Positions 31,401-46,636 of a stretch of 64,000 nucleotides of DNA are shown piece by piece (positions within the stretch are counted from its first letter, which is position 1; the number at the start of each line of letters is the position of its first letter). The translations under genes were made by a program, and so were the position numbers. Under the pieces are notes generated by a model, which did not search any database, had not been told where the DNA came from, and worked only from the letters and a program-made list of their open reading frames with translations. Origin of the DNA: Wuchereria bancrofti (lineage: Eukaryota > Nematoda > Chromadorea > Rhabditida > Onchocercidae); the NCBI GenBank assembly GCA_005281725.1, contig SSBO01000012.1:6017177-6081176 (forward strand). The letters run 5' to 3'.

Positions 31401-32238
31401 CCAAGTGACAGTTATTTGAACGATTTTGCAGCCTTGTTCAAAATGATGTCTAAGCATTACAAAAAAGCGATACCATAGTGAAGTTTTAAGCATTCGTCAT
31501 AGTTTCAAAATTCGTTTTGTAGATGGTACATGTGGAAGATTGAAAGCTATGCTCGAAATAAATTGTGGCATCATCTTGAAAGCTTATTCAGATCCAAAAA
31601 GGTTCTCGCAAATCACATGGTAAACCAAATTGTACTCTTTCGTTGTAAATTGTGCTACATCATTCTAATGATCATAGTATTGTATCATAGCCTTTTCCTT
31701 TATACTTATTTTCATTTGTTAAATAAAATAAAGTGTTAAATAAAAAAGTTAAATTATTTCCAGCCATTTATCGAAGCTTGCGCACGTTATGGAAATGAGT
31801 CTCTGTGTAGGTCATTCATCGGGAAACTTACAAATCCCGTTGATGTGGTTGAAAGCCTGCTGCTGTTGGAGTTAGCTTTTGCTCATTTTGTTCATATTAA
31901 AAGTTTTTATTAAAAAATTAACTTGTTGATATAGAAATATAGTAGTCTGTCAATTTATGGGGTTTCTTTAGTTTTCAGAAAATGTACAAACCTCATTACT
32001 ATTATATATATATCATGATTTCTTCTGATAACGTTTCTATACTATCAGAAGAAATACACTGTTACGCTTTTGCTTTTTTAATATGAAAAGGCATTATAGA
32101 AAGCCACTTGAAGCAGCGAATTATGCTGCTGAGAAGAAATTGTTTGTCGTGCTGGAAAAAATTCATGCTCGATATCGAGGAAACAAAGAAATTGTTCCAG
32201 TTATCGCACAAATTTTGGATGCCCGAAGGAAGATTTGA
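25496..32238 (+). CDS. vps-16: VPS16, core subunit of HOPS/CORVET tethering complexes
   Basis: Acts with VPS33 in endosome/lysosome membrane tethering and fusion. N-terminal beta-propeller pieces: 25496-25579 (ASSPYGGPI), 26229-26309 (IRGRVLVYTPLGKLKYQFM), 26387-26525 (TETRIYHGGVGNTGLAVL), 26737 onwards (GSHPSAWNVLTSVQVT), 27246-27323, 27549-27643 (VEIDMELDGIKVFTTNEVV). Well-phased C-terminal exons: 28104-28193, 28332-28417, 28529-28656, 29611-29755, 29916-30024, 30113-30271, 30418-30524, 30604-30771, 30879-31069, 31523-31619, 31764-31870, 32100-32238 (TGA). Landmarks: RVLNFLRKPYIGMALSFAQ, DRLTDLGQWPLALTISEYMK, VYRVLAHWALKK, KAWYMWKIESYARNKLWHHL, LPFIEACARY-type motif and KKLFVVLEKIHARYRGNKEI. 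The start codon and the 26850-27240 exons are not resolved. The 25496 exon seems to change frame internally. Confidence 0.88.
26926..26979. repeat. Imperfect tandem duplication inside the vps-16 locus
   Basis: GATCTTTCATGGAAATTCGA is followed about 31 bases later by GATCTTCCATGGAAATTCGA. The region has no unambiguous exon assignment, so the duplication may straddle an exon border. Confidence 0.7.
28195..28251. repeat. 26-bp direct repeat, period 31, at a vps-16 donor
   Basis: TGTTTATGAGTATATAAACA plus TGATTG occurs twice (28195-28220, 28226-28251). Each copy is itself partly palindromic (GTTTAT...ATAAAC). The first copy begins inside the donor of the exon ending at 28193. Confidence 0.85.
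29005..29060. repeat. Short tandem repeat in a vps-16 intron
   Basis: GTGGATTAGCTTATAGGAGA occurs twice in tandem with one short spacer, which explains the repetitive peptide of the local open frame. That frame is not a gene. Confidence 0.8.
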
Positions 32239-32953
32239 TTTCACTGCAAAATTCCTAAGTATTTCTGAGTTGTGCCGAGACTTTTAGTGCTTCCCTTTAA
32301 TGGTTAAGCTTTATATTGGACTTTGCTAAACTTGAGCCTTCCGAACGCAAATTATGACAGTTGCTGTTGATTTTTTTTTATTTATTCATTGATTTTGAGG
32401 TTAAAAACATAAAAAGACCTAAGTTCATATGACAGTATGGAATAGGCTAGTTTTATAACTGTTCCAATTAGCTATGTGCAGTTATTTCTACCTCCAGCCA
32501 TTTCTCAGAGAATGTGAAGCTGTTGAAAGGTTTTGCTCCGTCCCACAACCAAAAAGTGACTCAGTAGTTTTGTTTGTAATATTAATTTTGAACATGTTTC
32601 TGCATTTATTATCGTTAATATTTAAAAAACATAGAATTCATTCGTCTTTGTTGCACTCTTGTAAGTTTCTTAGTACAAAGTTGTACTGTTCTTATTTTTG
32701 TATCTTCTTCATTATGTATTTATGAAATTTGCAGTTACTGTTTTGAAAATTGGTTTTATTAAATACCAGTGCTGTAAATGCAATTTATTTTCTTGTTTTA
32801 TGGAGTGTTATCTTTCAGATTCACTGCTGTTGCAGAAATACAGTTCTAAAAGTATAAGTTGGTCCATTGCGACGTTTGTAATCGGTTCGAGGTGTTTCCG
32901 GTTCACTTTTCACATCATCTATTTCATCATTCCTAAACTCGACGGCGGAAATT

Positions 32954-32959
32954 TCCAGG
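32954..32959 (+). promoter_or_regulatory. Probable spliced-leader trans-splice acceptor for the CAMLG-like gene
   Basis: TTCCAG ends at 32958 and one base separates it from the ATG at 32960. No upstream exon in phase is evident. Inferred from motif and position. Confidence 0.45.
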
Positions 32960-34285
32960 ATGGAGGAGGTATCTCTTAATATGCTGTTGGAACCTGAAAA
33001 CACAACTATTTCACGGATACGCGAAAGGAGGCGGGAACGTATTTTACGTAACTCCGACCAACGCATAAGAAGTATCTTGGGTGGATTAGATGGAGGTTGG
33101 CTTGCAGTATTTATTTTCCTATTCATTGTAAAGAATTGTTGAAGGTTTGCCTTAATCTCAAACATATTCAGCAGAGCTACGAAATGCACCTGCACTGGAG
33201 GGTGGAGAAGGTTTTAGAAATTTGGTGTCTCCATCTGAAACTCCAATAAGGTGAAATCCAATATATTTTTCTGGCCAGATATATGTCCATTTATTAATTT
33301 TTTATTAATAATTTCATTAAATTTTCCTATGCTTATATCCTTACTGCATATTTTATTGTATCTTTGGATGATTTCATGAATAAAAATAATGGTGAAAACA
33401 CGGCAATTAAATCGATAGTGTCTTTTTCGTGTACGTCAGTGAATCGTTTGTGGAAAGCTTTATTTGTTGGTATGTTTCGTGCAGCTTATACAAAAGCACT
33501 TTTCTCCTTTTACTGAAATCTGAAATTTGGAAATCTCTGTGCGAGAATGTTTAAATTAATGGTAGTTTAAAATTACAAAAATTTTATAATTAGATGAATT
33601 CTGTTTCTGTAACACAAGTCCTTTTTTTTTCATTGAGTTCTTTTTTTTCGATCTTCATCGCTTTAATTTTAGGACTGGTTATGCGATTGGCAGTTTCCTT
33701 TTTGATGATAGAGAATATTATCTGGCCTTGGACCATTTTTTACATGTTATCTGCATGTAAAGAGGTTTTTCAGGTTACACGTTCATAGATTTTTTATTAA
33801 AACTTAGAAGTCGTGAAGTTATAGAAGCATTTGATATAAATCGGACAAACACTGTTTCCTCAAGAAAAATTATCTGTTAATCAGCTGAGTATGCAAAAGT
33901 CTAATAGTTTGTTAATTAAAAGACAATTTTTTGAACAGTTTTGTCTACTTGACTAACAAGTTATTGACTGAATTAGTTTTAGCTTTCATCTCTATGCGAT
34001 GCTGTTGGTTACTTTCTCCAGCCAAGGTTACATTTGGGGTTGAATCTTTTATCACATGCAGGTTCGTTAGAATACTCGTTTTATAACACTGTAAGAGAAT
34101 ACTCGTTTTCCTTTTTTTTTAGTTTATCACTTCTTTATCATGATCAAAACTAAATTTTAGGTGCTGTTGTTCAAAACATATGGTGTTTCATCAAAGAGTC
34201 TTTAGTGGTTGCGTTGTCTTTTATATTATTTAATGCACTGTTTTGCGTCTTTGCTCTGATTGTTGATAAATGCTGCTCACTGTAG
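32960..34285 (+). CDS. CAMLG/GET2-like receptor for tail-anchored protein insertion
   Basis: In the GET/TRC pathway this ER-membrane protein pairs with WRB/GET1 and receives tail-anchored proteins from the ASNA-1/TRC40 ATPase. Exons: 32960-33095, 33172-33250, a middle exon ending 33469, 33673-33764, 34022-34061, 34161-34285 (TAG). The N-terminus has the basic ATPase-binding motif of the family: TISRIRERRRERILRNSDQR then IRSILGG. C-terminal hydrophobic segments follow: NRLWKALFVGLVMRLAVSFL, IWPWTIFYMLSA and SLVVALSFILFNALFCVFAL. The layout (cytosolic N-terminus, three spans near the C-terminus) matches CAMLG, at roughly 200 residues against about 300 in vertebrates. The middle exon reads SLDDFMNKNNGENTAIKSIV upstream of NRLWK, but no AG acceptor of the right phase was found, so its 5' border is open. 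Identification rests on the RERR motif and topology. Confidence 0.55.
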
Positions 34286-34289
34286 GCTT

Positions 34290-35830
34290 TCTTTTTTAGG
34301 CTGGTTTTGTTAGCTCCTATAATTCATGCTTTCATGCATTATTAACGAACAATTTTGCTATTGAAACTTTAAATCAAGGTAAAATAGTGTTATATGCATA
34401 CTGCTGACCATTTTCTATATTTTTAAATCTCGGCTATAGTCACGTTACTTCGTCGCCTACATCGTTCTTTCATAATCATAACATAATTGAATATAAGATT
34501 CACTATTCTTTTAAATATGGATATGATACAGCTGTTTCTTTTGTTTGGTTTTATCCTCGCTGTGTGGTCTACTAATAAATACTCGATTCTATTTATTCTT
34601 GGCTCATGTGCGCATAGTCCTTTTCTGTCTCAGCTGGGGCCTCCCGTCTTCCCTTACATATCTGGCGAACAGGTGTTACATCTCTGGAGAAACCATCTTC
34701 AGCTTCTCTGAAACAAGTCGGTTTCCTTTAGCCCGGATGTTGTATTCATTTAGAAGTATTTTAAGCATATTTGAAGATTAATCCAATTTTCTTATCTGGT
34801 ACAGGGAATTTCAAAAATAACCTTCTTGGCAGCAATGAATCGTTGACTAGGTTCTTATCCCAATTTGTGCGAATTATTTAGTCTTTCAATAAGCCTTGGA
34901 ATAAATCTTCGAAAACTTTCCATGGTTTGAATGTTTCTAATGTAGAAAATGCCGCAGCGTTAGCCATGCTATCATTTGCATCAATAAGTCTGCTTGTCGC
35001 AAACGTATCAAAGCTGCATGTTATGGTTCAATCATTGCAGTAAAGAACCACAGATCTATCCGAATTTGTGCAAATTATTTAGTTGTTTTATTTGATTGTT
35101 TTATTCGTATGGATTTGACAGATTTTCAAGCGACATTTACTGGCACAATTCGTAATTCATTTACTTCACTTAGGAGATTTTAAATTTTTGATTATTCTTA
35201 AAAACAACCAAATAGCAACGTTAGTGTTTTCATTCTTCCTGCTTATTGCATATTTAACGGTAATGGATATGCTGTGATGCATGTCGTCAGTCGACGTTCC
35301 AAATGACCCATTTTGTTAACAATGATTAATCAATGTTTCGACATTTATTTACTGGCACAACTCGCAATTCATTGTATGCAGGTCTGTTTTACTATTTGAT
35401 ATATTGTCTTTGCGTGATGACGTAGAGAACTGTAATAAATAGAATGGTTAGACATAATTGTGTGTGACACTATGTTTGACATATATTTGATATTGAAGTA
35501 AACTTGAGTATCTCTGTTAAAAATACGATTGGTTGGAATCAGTGACGGGCGGATTTTTTGTTTTAAACTGTAAATTGGTGAAATGAAGAAAGAAGCCTAT
35601 AGTGTTTTTAGAACTTTGTTCTTTTGAACAAAAGCTCGTGTTTCAATTTCTTGTTATACACTTCAGTTCTTTATTTTTTCCTAATATATTGTGCATACAT
35701 ATGTTATTTATATTTTCTATTGTATCGTGTAATTTAAGGTTGATGGCTTCTGTTTGTTTGGCGCCTGTTTGTTTTGTTTAAAAGATCTCATATTATATAT
35801 GCAATTAATATTTGGAGTTATTTTTTAATC
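34290..35830. other. Intergenic stretch with short dispersed repeats
   Basis: No supported gene. Two diverged copies of GACATTTACTGGCACAATTC-like sequence with AATTCATT lie at 35133-35163 and 35338-35374. Two copies of TTTGTG(C)(G/A)AATTATTTAGT lie near 34862 and 35063. GAATACTCGTTTT repeats near 34070 and 34098. These look like remnants of one degenerate repeat family. Confidence 0.4.
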
Positions 35831-35835
35831 GTAGA

Positions 35836-36008
35836 AGGAAAAGGACATTTTCCAGACGATTACTTCATATGTTTTTGGAACTGCTGCGATTAATGATGCT
35901 GATATCGTCCGACCAAGAAATTATTGGTTTGAAGAATACACAGCAGCATTTCAAGCTTTGTTTCTTGGCTATCCAAAAGTGTTTATGAAGTTAATTTTAG
36001 AAATATAA
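35836..36008 (+). other. Orphan exon-like open frame
   Basis: After an acceptor-like TTTTTTAATCGTAG the sequence has a 57-codon open frame reading KEKDIFQTITSYVFGTAAIN, DADIVRPRNYWFEEYTAAFQ and ALFLGYPKVF, closed by TAA near 36008. The composition looks protein-like, but no partner exon or family was found, and another frame is also open over most of it. It does not fit the HHAT N-terminus downstream. It could be an exon of a small gene, a pseudogene piece or chance. Confidence 0.25.
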
Positions 36009-37350
36009 TGAAGTGAATTTTGCTTAAAGATTAAGATTTAAACTAATGAATCCACATGAAGAGCATTAGTAATAATTTCGACGTATTCAGTTAATCATGA
36101 AAATGCTTGGACTGTGAATATTGTGAACGGCTTCAACGACATACACGTCAGCAACATTTCCATTTTTTGTGACTAGGAAGTTGTAAAGTAGATGAACAGT
36201 CATTAAGGTTAGCTTGATCTTCTAAAACAAAGCTGCTAAAATTCTTTCGACAGGGACCAAATATTTCGGCGTAACATAAGAGGGTAGATCAAGGCCTTTT
36301 CAAAAAGTAGTCATGGGATTTAATAAAATCAGTCTGTGGATTTAGAAGATTGAATGTTCAGGTAATGCACTGTCAAAGAAATTATAACAATAGTTCGCTG
36401 TTTTTGATGGAATCGAGAAAAAAAGAACGGTCATTTGAGATGCTAATTCACTACTTTGAGCGTTGTGATGCACTTAACAACGTAGTAATTGATTGTCACT
36501 TATCTATCCTTTTCATCAGATATTACTATTTCGCATCATACACTACTTACACTTGTGATTTCAATACACTATGGATTGTCAAATGTCATTGCATTAAGTA
36601 TCAAACGGTTTGCTTCGTGAATCATTTCATTCTCTATAGTGCTATATTCAAGAAGATTGAATGTTCAGCCAACAGCTGCTTTTATTGTCGCTTCCCTAAA
36701 ATATGGGCGTTTTATTTATCATTGGCATGTGACCACCTTCTCCCTGATCTGATTTTATTCTTTAAATTCGTTTCCGCTCAATTTAATTGCTAGTTCTTTC
36801 AGTCGTTGACAAATCTTTGCTCTTTAAAAGAATAGGTATCTTTTTTTATATCAATTCAGTTATTCAATTACAATACGGCACATCTGATTATGAGGTTCAT
36901 ATATATTACAAATTATAGCTCTATGTAATGTAGTTGGTACAGATACATGGTATGGTTCAGTGGTAAAATATAAGATGTTTTTAGAAGTTAGCCGTAAAAC
37001 ACAACTTCAATAATCAGGAATTTGGATCATTGGAAACTTTCTATAATTGATTAATAAGTTTTGGCATAAATGATTGAATTTTTAGAATTTTGCATGCGTG
37101 TTTGTTGATCACTTCTAAGAAAAGTAGAATTTAGTGTAAAATCTCCATCAGTTTAAAAGATTACAAGGTATTTCCTTCATACCTTAAACTATCCCTGAAC
37201 TGGAATAATGCAGAGAGTCCATGATATTTCAGTTATTTTGAAAACGAAATGAGAGAATGTACGATTGGTATTGTTCTTTGTGCGTAAAGTAATGGTTATT
37301 GTTGCATGTGCGTTACAACGGATGAATAAACAATCCAGTAATTGGTGGTA

Positions 37351-40300
37351 ATGCCAAGTAGAAATATGGTAGCGCGCTTACCTACAGTCGAAATCACCCT
37401 TTGTTTTTTGGTTTGGATAGTACATTCCTTCGCTGCATTTTACGTCGCGTGGAATGTCTCTTCCACTTTTCGCTACAAAATGGTTCTGAAAGCTAGCGAG
37501 TACGATTTTGAAGTGTAAAATTCGAATTCTATTCCTTTAATCAAGAAATCTCCATCAGCAAAATTGGCTAATTAAAGAATGGAAAATCGAAGTACTAGGC
37601 ATTGGTGCACTACATTTTGATAATCCTTTCTCTTGAGAGTAGAATATAATTATCATTAAAAATGAATGAATCAAAATTGTTCATAACCATTATAAATCCT
37701 TAAAAGTAGTATAAGTATCATCATTCATTTGAATAACGCATAATTTCAGATATATAAATGGTTATCAAAGAGATCATACCGATGCTGAATGGGAATTTTA
37801 CAGCAAATCGCTAAGCAGAATATTGATTATCAATACTTTACATATGGGTAATTTGTTTCACACAACACACTTCTAATTTTTTTTTATATATTTTTTTGTT
37901 TATGTTTTTTTGTTTTGTTTTTTCGCTGAAAGTTGTCAAAATTGCACTAATGATTTATTCCAGTGCTGTTCAAAATTTGTCCAGTTCTTCTGCCAAAGAA
38001 GTTATCTCAGTGTTTATTGTTGGTATTTTGGATTCTTGCAGAGATCTTTTTCACAAGGTTGGAATGGTAGCTAGAAATAATTCTCCTTTAAAAATTTCGA
38101 GCTTTAAATTGCTTCTAAATCGAAATTATATTTCATTACCTAAGCACTATGGAACAAAAATACACCGACAGTTTCCTGCTGAAAATTATACTTCAATTAG
38201 TTTTCACTAAAATACTATAAAAAATTTCAGTGCCACTTGCGTTGTAATTGTGTTCACGTTGGCTGTCGTAATGGGTATTATAGCAAACTATTGGCGTAGT
38301 GAACTAGTTTACTGGTTTACCCTTATAATGTTGATAGTCAAAATTCATTCAATCATGAATTTCAGTAAAGTTGAAGATGTTTATTACAGAGAATTCAATT
38401 ATTACCTTTATAGCGCCGTAAAGGTTAGTTCTGTTTTTATTCAAATTATTGTCTTCACCCACATAACTTTTTATGATTACACCTTTTTGAAATCTAAAGA
38501 CTATTTTCTCAGAAAATAACCTGTTCATTTTATAGATTCTTAATTTTTGCATTCATTTATCACGAACAAAGGATATAAGCATCAGTCCTTCACTATTTTT
38601 CCGTTACATTCAATACATATTTTATCCACCATACTCGATTGTTCTAATTGTTCTATTCAATGATTTTGATGCAGAAATGACAGAGATTGAAAATGGTTCC
38701 ATGAAATGCATAAATTACAGGTTTTTTTTTTTTGATTTTTAATATACACCCACTTTTTCTCGGCAGTCAAACAAGTAGCTGTGCGGAAGAAAGATTTTTG
38801 GTTGAAAGAATCATAAATTCCAGCTGATGACTACTTTGTGCGGAATTCTCGAATTAGTTCGACAGTCAACAGGTTCCACACTATAAACAGCCAGTAAAAA
38901 ATTTGCTAGTAACACACAAATTTTACATCATTCTGTGTTAGAATTTGTATAGATCAAAAAATTCATACTTCAACAACGCTAACAATATTTTTAAGGATTT
39001 TGATCATATAGGATGTCATCCAGTAATGGATACTAAAAAACATTGATTTATTTACAAGGACTCACTTTTTGAAAACTATATTTGATCGCATTATAATAAG
39101 ATGTAGAAAAACGGACATTGGTGTACAAATGTTGGTTTGCGTAAAACACTGGTATTGAAGGGAAACTCAATAATTTCTAAACGGATGTTTTCCTTGCTTT
39201 AATCAATTTCCACTGTTATTCATCCTCTGATATTAAGCTAAGAGTGACTCATGATGAACCCTCTTAACTAAAAAAGATTTTAAAGGTTGATTTTAATAGC
39301 TTTTATTATAATTATTTTCTAAAAAAAAAAAATTCCAGAGGATTTTTTATTAGAAATCTAAAAGATTGTAAAAGCTGCATTGCATTTAAGGATAATGGAT
39401 GTGACATACTGAAATTCTAGTGAAAATGAATGCTTATTCAGAAGATTAAAACAGTATTTGACAGTTGATTTCATTATTCACTAATTTTTTTCTATCATTT
39501 AGATTACAAAAAAGAAAAAAAAAACTTTCAAAATATGAAAACATATTTAACAGATTGTTTTATTAATGGATATTTTAACATTTAATATGAAAGATGGACC
39601 TATTTTCCTATTTCTAATAGGACATGGGAAATCAGCAAAGCAAATCTCATAATCGGTTATTCTTCAGGCTTTTATATATTTTATGTGTCGAGATACTGTA
39701 TAATTTAATTATACAAGTAAAAAAATATTTGTTATACATTTTCAAACTATTTGTGCATGTTTTTCACTGTCTCATTTTTCCAATGGAATTTATTTCGAAG
39801 ATATAATTTTACTTTTCGAAGATATAGTTGCATATAGTTTTATATAAAGTAAAAGATAAAGTTGAGATCTTTTCAGAATTTTGATGATACGCTTGGTACG
39901 TATTATAGCCTGGTTCATAGCATTCGAAATAATATTACATTTCATCCATGTTCACGCAGTTCTTGTCATCGGTCCAGCTTTATTCGATACTCTCAATGAG
40001 TATGAAAGTAAGTTCTCTGTGAAACTCAGTTTTATATTTGTTAACTAATGAGGAAAGGTTTATTACGTCACGTCCCTTATTGACCAACTTTACTGGATTG
40101 TAGTGGATGAATCACGAAGTATGAACAATGACAGGCACAAACATGCGTACAAATCATCGAATGCTATTATTTTCATTTATTACTGTTATGATTATTCGTA
40201 TTATTGTTGTTATTTTCTATTAAGTTTTGTTGTTACAGTGTTATTATTTTCAGGTATTACCGTCACCATGATTATTTTAGTTACTGTTACCATGATTATT

Positions 40301-41568
40301 TCATTACCGTCATTGTGACTCCTACTATTGCTGTTTTTGTAGTAATTGTAATTGTTATTTATTACTGTAACCAAGAACATGATTACGAATTTAACTATTG
40401 TAATTGATTACAATCATTACAGTAGCGAGTGTATCGTATGTTAATGGCAAATTATTTTATATGAAATATTTGTTAATATTCGGAATTCCGTCTTGGTTCG
40501 CTTTGGCTGATGGTATGAAACCCCCAGCTGGACCCATTTGCATATCTCGTATTGGCAACTATTCACAGATGTGGCGGAGCTTCGATAGGGGCCTTTACAT
40601 ATTCCTCAAAAAACAGGTTTGCATTTCAAAAAAACAATTTAGCAAATTTTTCAAAAAACAATTAATCGTTATACAGGAGTTTCATGTCCAACCTTAAGTT
40701 CACATTCTTGACGGAAATAATCCTAATTTTTTGAATAGCTTCTGCTGTTCCAGTTATATATACCAGTATCAGGTGATCCAAGCAGCAAATATTTTTTATT
40801 ACGTCGTTTCGGAGCACTGGGAACTGTATTTCTATTCGTACTTGCGTGGCACGGAACTTCTTCAAATTATTTTTACTGGGTTTTACTTAACAGTCTTGAA
40901 ATATGCATGGAGTGGTTTGGAGTAGCAATATCCAAAACTGCTTTCTACAGCAAGATCCGAAACTTTCTGGGGCCCAGAGGAGAACGACGGCTTATCGCTT
41001 TTTCAATGATAACTACTGTTGTGCCTGGTAAAAATTTCTGTTCCATGTTCGACGGTGCAAACTATCTAACTACTAATGAAAATAGAGCCAAATACGTACT
41101 GACTATCTGAAGAAAAATTGGCTGGCACTGAGCAATATTCCTTACTTAACAATATTTGCAAAGTAAAAGTGAGATAGAATTTGGAATTCAAAGCAGGAAT
41201 AAACAGATAAACAGAGAACTTGTCAAGTATGGATTTTACGTAAAGCAAGTCGGAAATTAAATTAATTCGTTAGTAGGTCAAATTAGTTATCTTTAGATGC
41301 GCTTCGAAAATAGTAAGAATTGCAGAACTGCAAAATTTATTCCAGGAATCATGGGTGTATTTTTCTTTCTCAGTCGAAGAGAAATCGGAATTATTATTTT
41401 TAAACGTTTGTGTATCAATTTGATTGGTACAATTATGCAATTCACCCTGAATTTACCCAACAGGTAGAGTTCAGCGTTTTTTTTTTTCAAAATAGGCACA
41501 ACAAAAAAATATTCTACGGAACTATATGTTTTTCCAGCAAGCGGATGCCGACATCACCGAAATGCTAA
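37351..41568 (+). CDS. hhat: Hedgehog acyltransferase-like MBOAT protein (HHAT)
   Basis: Polytopic ER O-acyltransferase-family enzyme; HHAT proteins N-palmitoylate secreted substrates. Exons: 37351-37514, 37750-37847, 37964-38057, 38231-38423, 38536-38720, 39877-40007, 40423-40616, 40754-41027, 41346-about 41462, then either a stop at 41465 or a last exon 41539-41568. Aligned landmarks: EVYINGYQRDHTDAEWEF, ELVYWFTLIMLIVK, RYIQYIFYPPYSIVL, HFIHVHAVLVIGPALFDTL, YMKYLLIFGIPSWFALADGM, MWRSFDRGLYIFL and FVLAWHGTSSNYFYWVLLNS. Both active-site residues of the family are present: Asp in SFDRGL and His in AWHGT. All joins listed agree in phase up to 41027. The 38721-39876 interval may hide one more exon, because the segment between the fifth and sixth exons is shorter than in vertebrates. 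The N-terminus has an alternative ATG at 37366. Confidence 0.88.
40140..40400. repeat. Degenerate low-complexity repeat in an HHAT intron
   Basis: Irregular repeats of TTACTGTTACCATGATTATT-like units (for example near 40257-40312), with long TTATT runs. They fill most of the intron between 40007 and 40423. Confidence 0.6.
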
Positions 41569-41569
41569 A

Positions 41570-43310
41570 CTTTTCTTAACCAACAAAAAGTGATGGAACG
41601 AATTTGCAGCTAAACAAACAAAAGAGCACTTAAATTACATAATAATCTGAAGTAATCCGAAATATAGTTGGAAATGATTTCAGATTACTTTATTATTATG
41701 CGGTATCTGCGCATTTCATAGTACTTGGATATTGCTTTAATCATGTTTGCCTTGAACTCGAAAAATATTATGCTGTCAAACAAGTTTCGGGAGATGAAGT
41801 TAAACAAAAAATATTGTAAGCCAGTCGACATCCGGTGCAGACGGAATGAGGAAAGCATTTGAAAAACTTTGCAATGTCGCGACATTTACGAAAGAATCAA
41901 ACATAGGACCATATCATATTTTTTTGCTGGTATTTGTTGTAAAAATAAATATCTAAAGGGAAAAGGTCAAATAAAATTATTTTTGGAGCTAGATTTAATG
42001 TATAGAAGCAGCAGTGATGTGTCGGGGACACAATGCATCGACATAACTTTTCCAAGTGAGATGAGTTACACATATTGTCTCATATTGTCGTGAATATAAC
42101 ACTTGTGTAAAGCAATATGAAAATATGACGTAAGGAGGGAGAGGGAACCAACGACCCAGTTCAATGACGGGAATTTTGAATACATCATTGAACAAATACA
42201 CTGCAAAATAGTGGTCATTGGATTATTTCATGTCTTTTTAAAAATTCCAAAATCAGAGGAAAGATATTGGCAGTACTGAGAACCAAAATCCCACTAATGG
42301 CGAAGGCAAACAGATTAATAGAAAATGAATATCTGACTACACAGCTAATTCCGTGTTTGGAAATAAGTATTTAGGTAGGACAGGAAAACAGGAAATAAAG
42401 CAGTACTTGATATCTCGGTCTTCCGAATAAAATTCTACCAGGACTACGTCTGTGAAATATAAACCAACACTATGCTTTCAGAAAAGACAGTCATCTGATC
42501 CACGTCTTTTAATTCAGACCCTAATCAAACGCACCAAGTCACTTCTATCGGCCAACGCAACCATTCATGGAAATAGTCCTTATCTCTGAATTCTCAAGCA
42601 ATATAACTGTTTAACTCCTGATCGATTTTTACTGAGTTCAGTCTGATGTTTACGTGAGTCATCCCATCATTTCACTTCCTGCAAAATCGAACCTGAACAC
42701 TTTGCCATACAGGAAATATTTGCAGTGGTGGGAAAGATGTTTCATAAATTTCAAGTTAACCCAGCATAAAAACCCTACGAATCCGCGCCCCCTTCATCAT
42801 CTTCCTGCGACTAAGTTTTTATTGACATCCTTTATTTCAGCAAAGATTGTGTCACAAAAAAATGACACAATGAACACCACCCGACTACTTCACTACACCA
42901 CCCAGCCCTCGACTACGCAACCCCCCTACCACTCCTTACTTGCGCTTCTTCCCATCACTGAATATTTAGCTGCAGCAGCCTTACCACACTGAGAATTTTG
43001 CAGTTTTTTGCAGACACGATATGAAATTGCTGTGAGGAAGTGCTGAGGACATTTGGGCATTTATTCTCTGGGGACATTTGAGATGTGTGCGTATCGTTTG
43101 GATAGGTGACGACATAGTTGTTGTTTTGCGACAGCTCTCAAGAATAATCTTAGTGGTTTGGACATTCGCCAATAATATGAATAAGGATTACTTTCAGGAC
43201 GACATTCAGGAAATACAGTTACGCTCGTTTCAGTGGTTGTTGGGAGAACTGTTTTCATCGCACAGCAAACGTTTTATTTTCGTACCGTTCGCTTCGTTCA
43301 CGGAACTCGC
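41570..43310. other. Intergenic region upstream of sec61, likely holding its promoter
   Basis: No supported gene. A 112-codon frame at 42654-42992 is Pro/Thr/His-rich and lacks splice context. AATAAA hexamers near 41944 and 41970 could terminate HHAT transcripts. Confidence 0.35.
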
Positions 43311-43316
43311 TTCAGA
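43311..43316 (+). promoter_or_regulatory. Probable spliced-leader acceptor immediately before the sec61 ATG
   Basis: TTCAG ends at 43315 and a single base separates it from the ATG at 43317. The first coding exon is only 7 bases long, so the acceptor must belong to trans-splicing or to a 5'UTR intron. Confidence 0.55.

Positions 43317-46636
<3,320 letters not shown>

Noticed and set aside
32821..33195. 124-codon minus-strand frame
   Set aside because: Antisense shadow of the first two CAMLG-like exons.
33300..33360. Possible U12-type AT-AC intron end (TATCCTTAC) before the third CAMLG-like exon
   Set aside because: No matching U12 donor, and minor-class introns are not expected in nematodes.
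36350..36793. 147-codon open frame on the plus strand
   Set aside because: No splice context, no recognisable motif, odd composition (many Phe, Tyr, Cys) and an intergenic position; treated as chance.
42654..42992. 112-codon Pro/Thr/His-rich frame upstream of sec61
   Set aside because: Compositional artefact of a CA/CT-rich stretch; no homology-like motifs.
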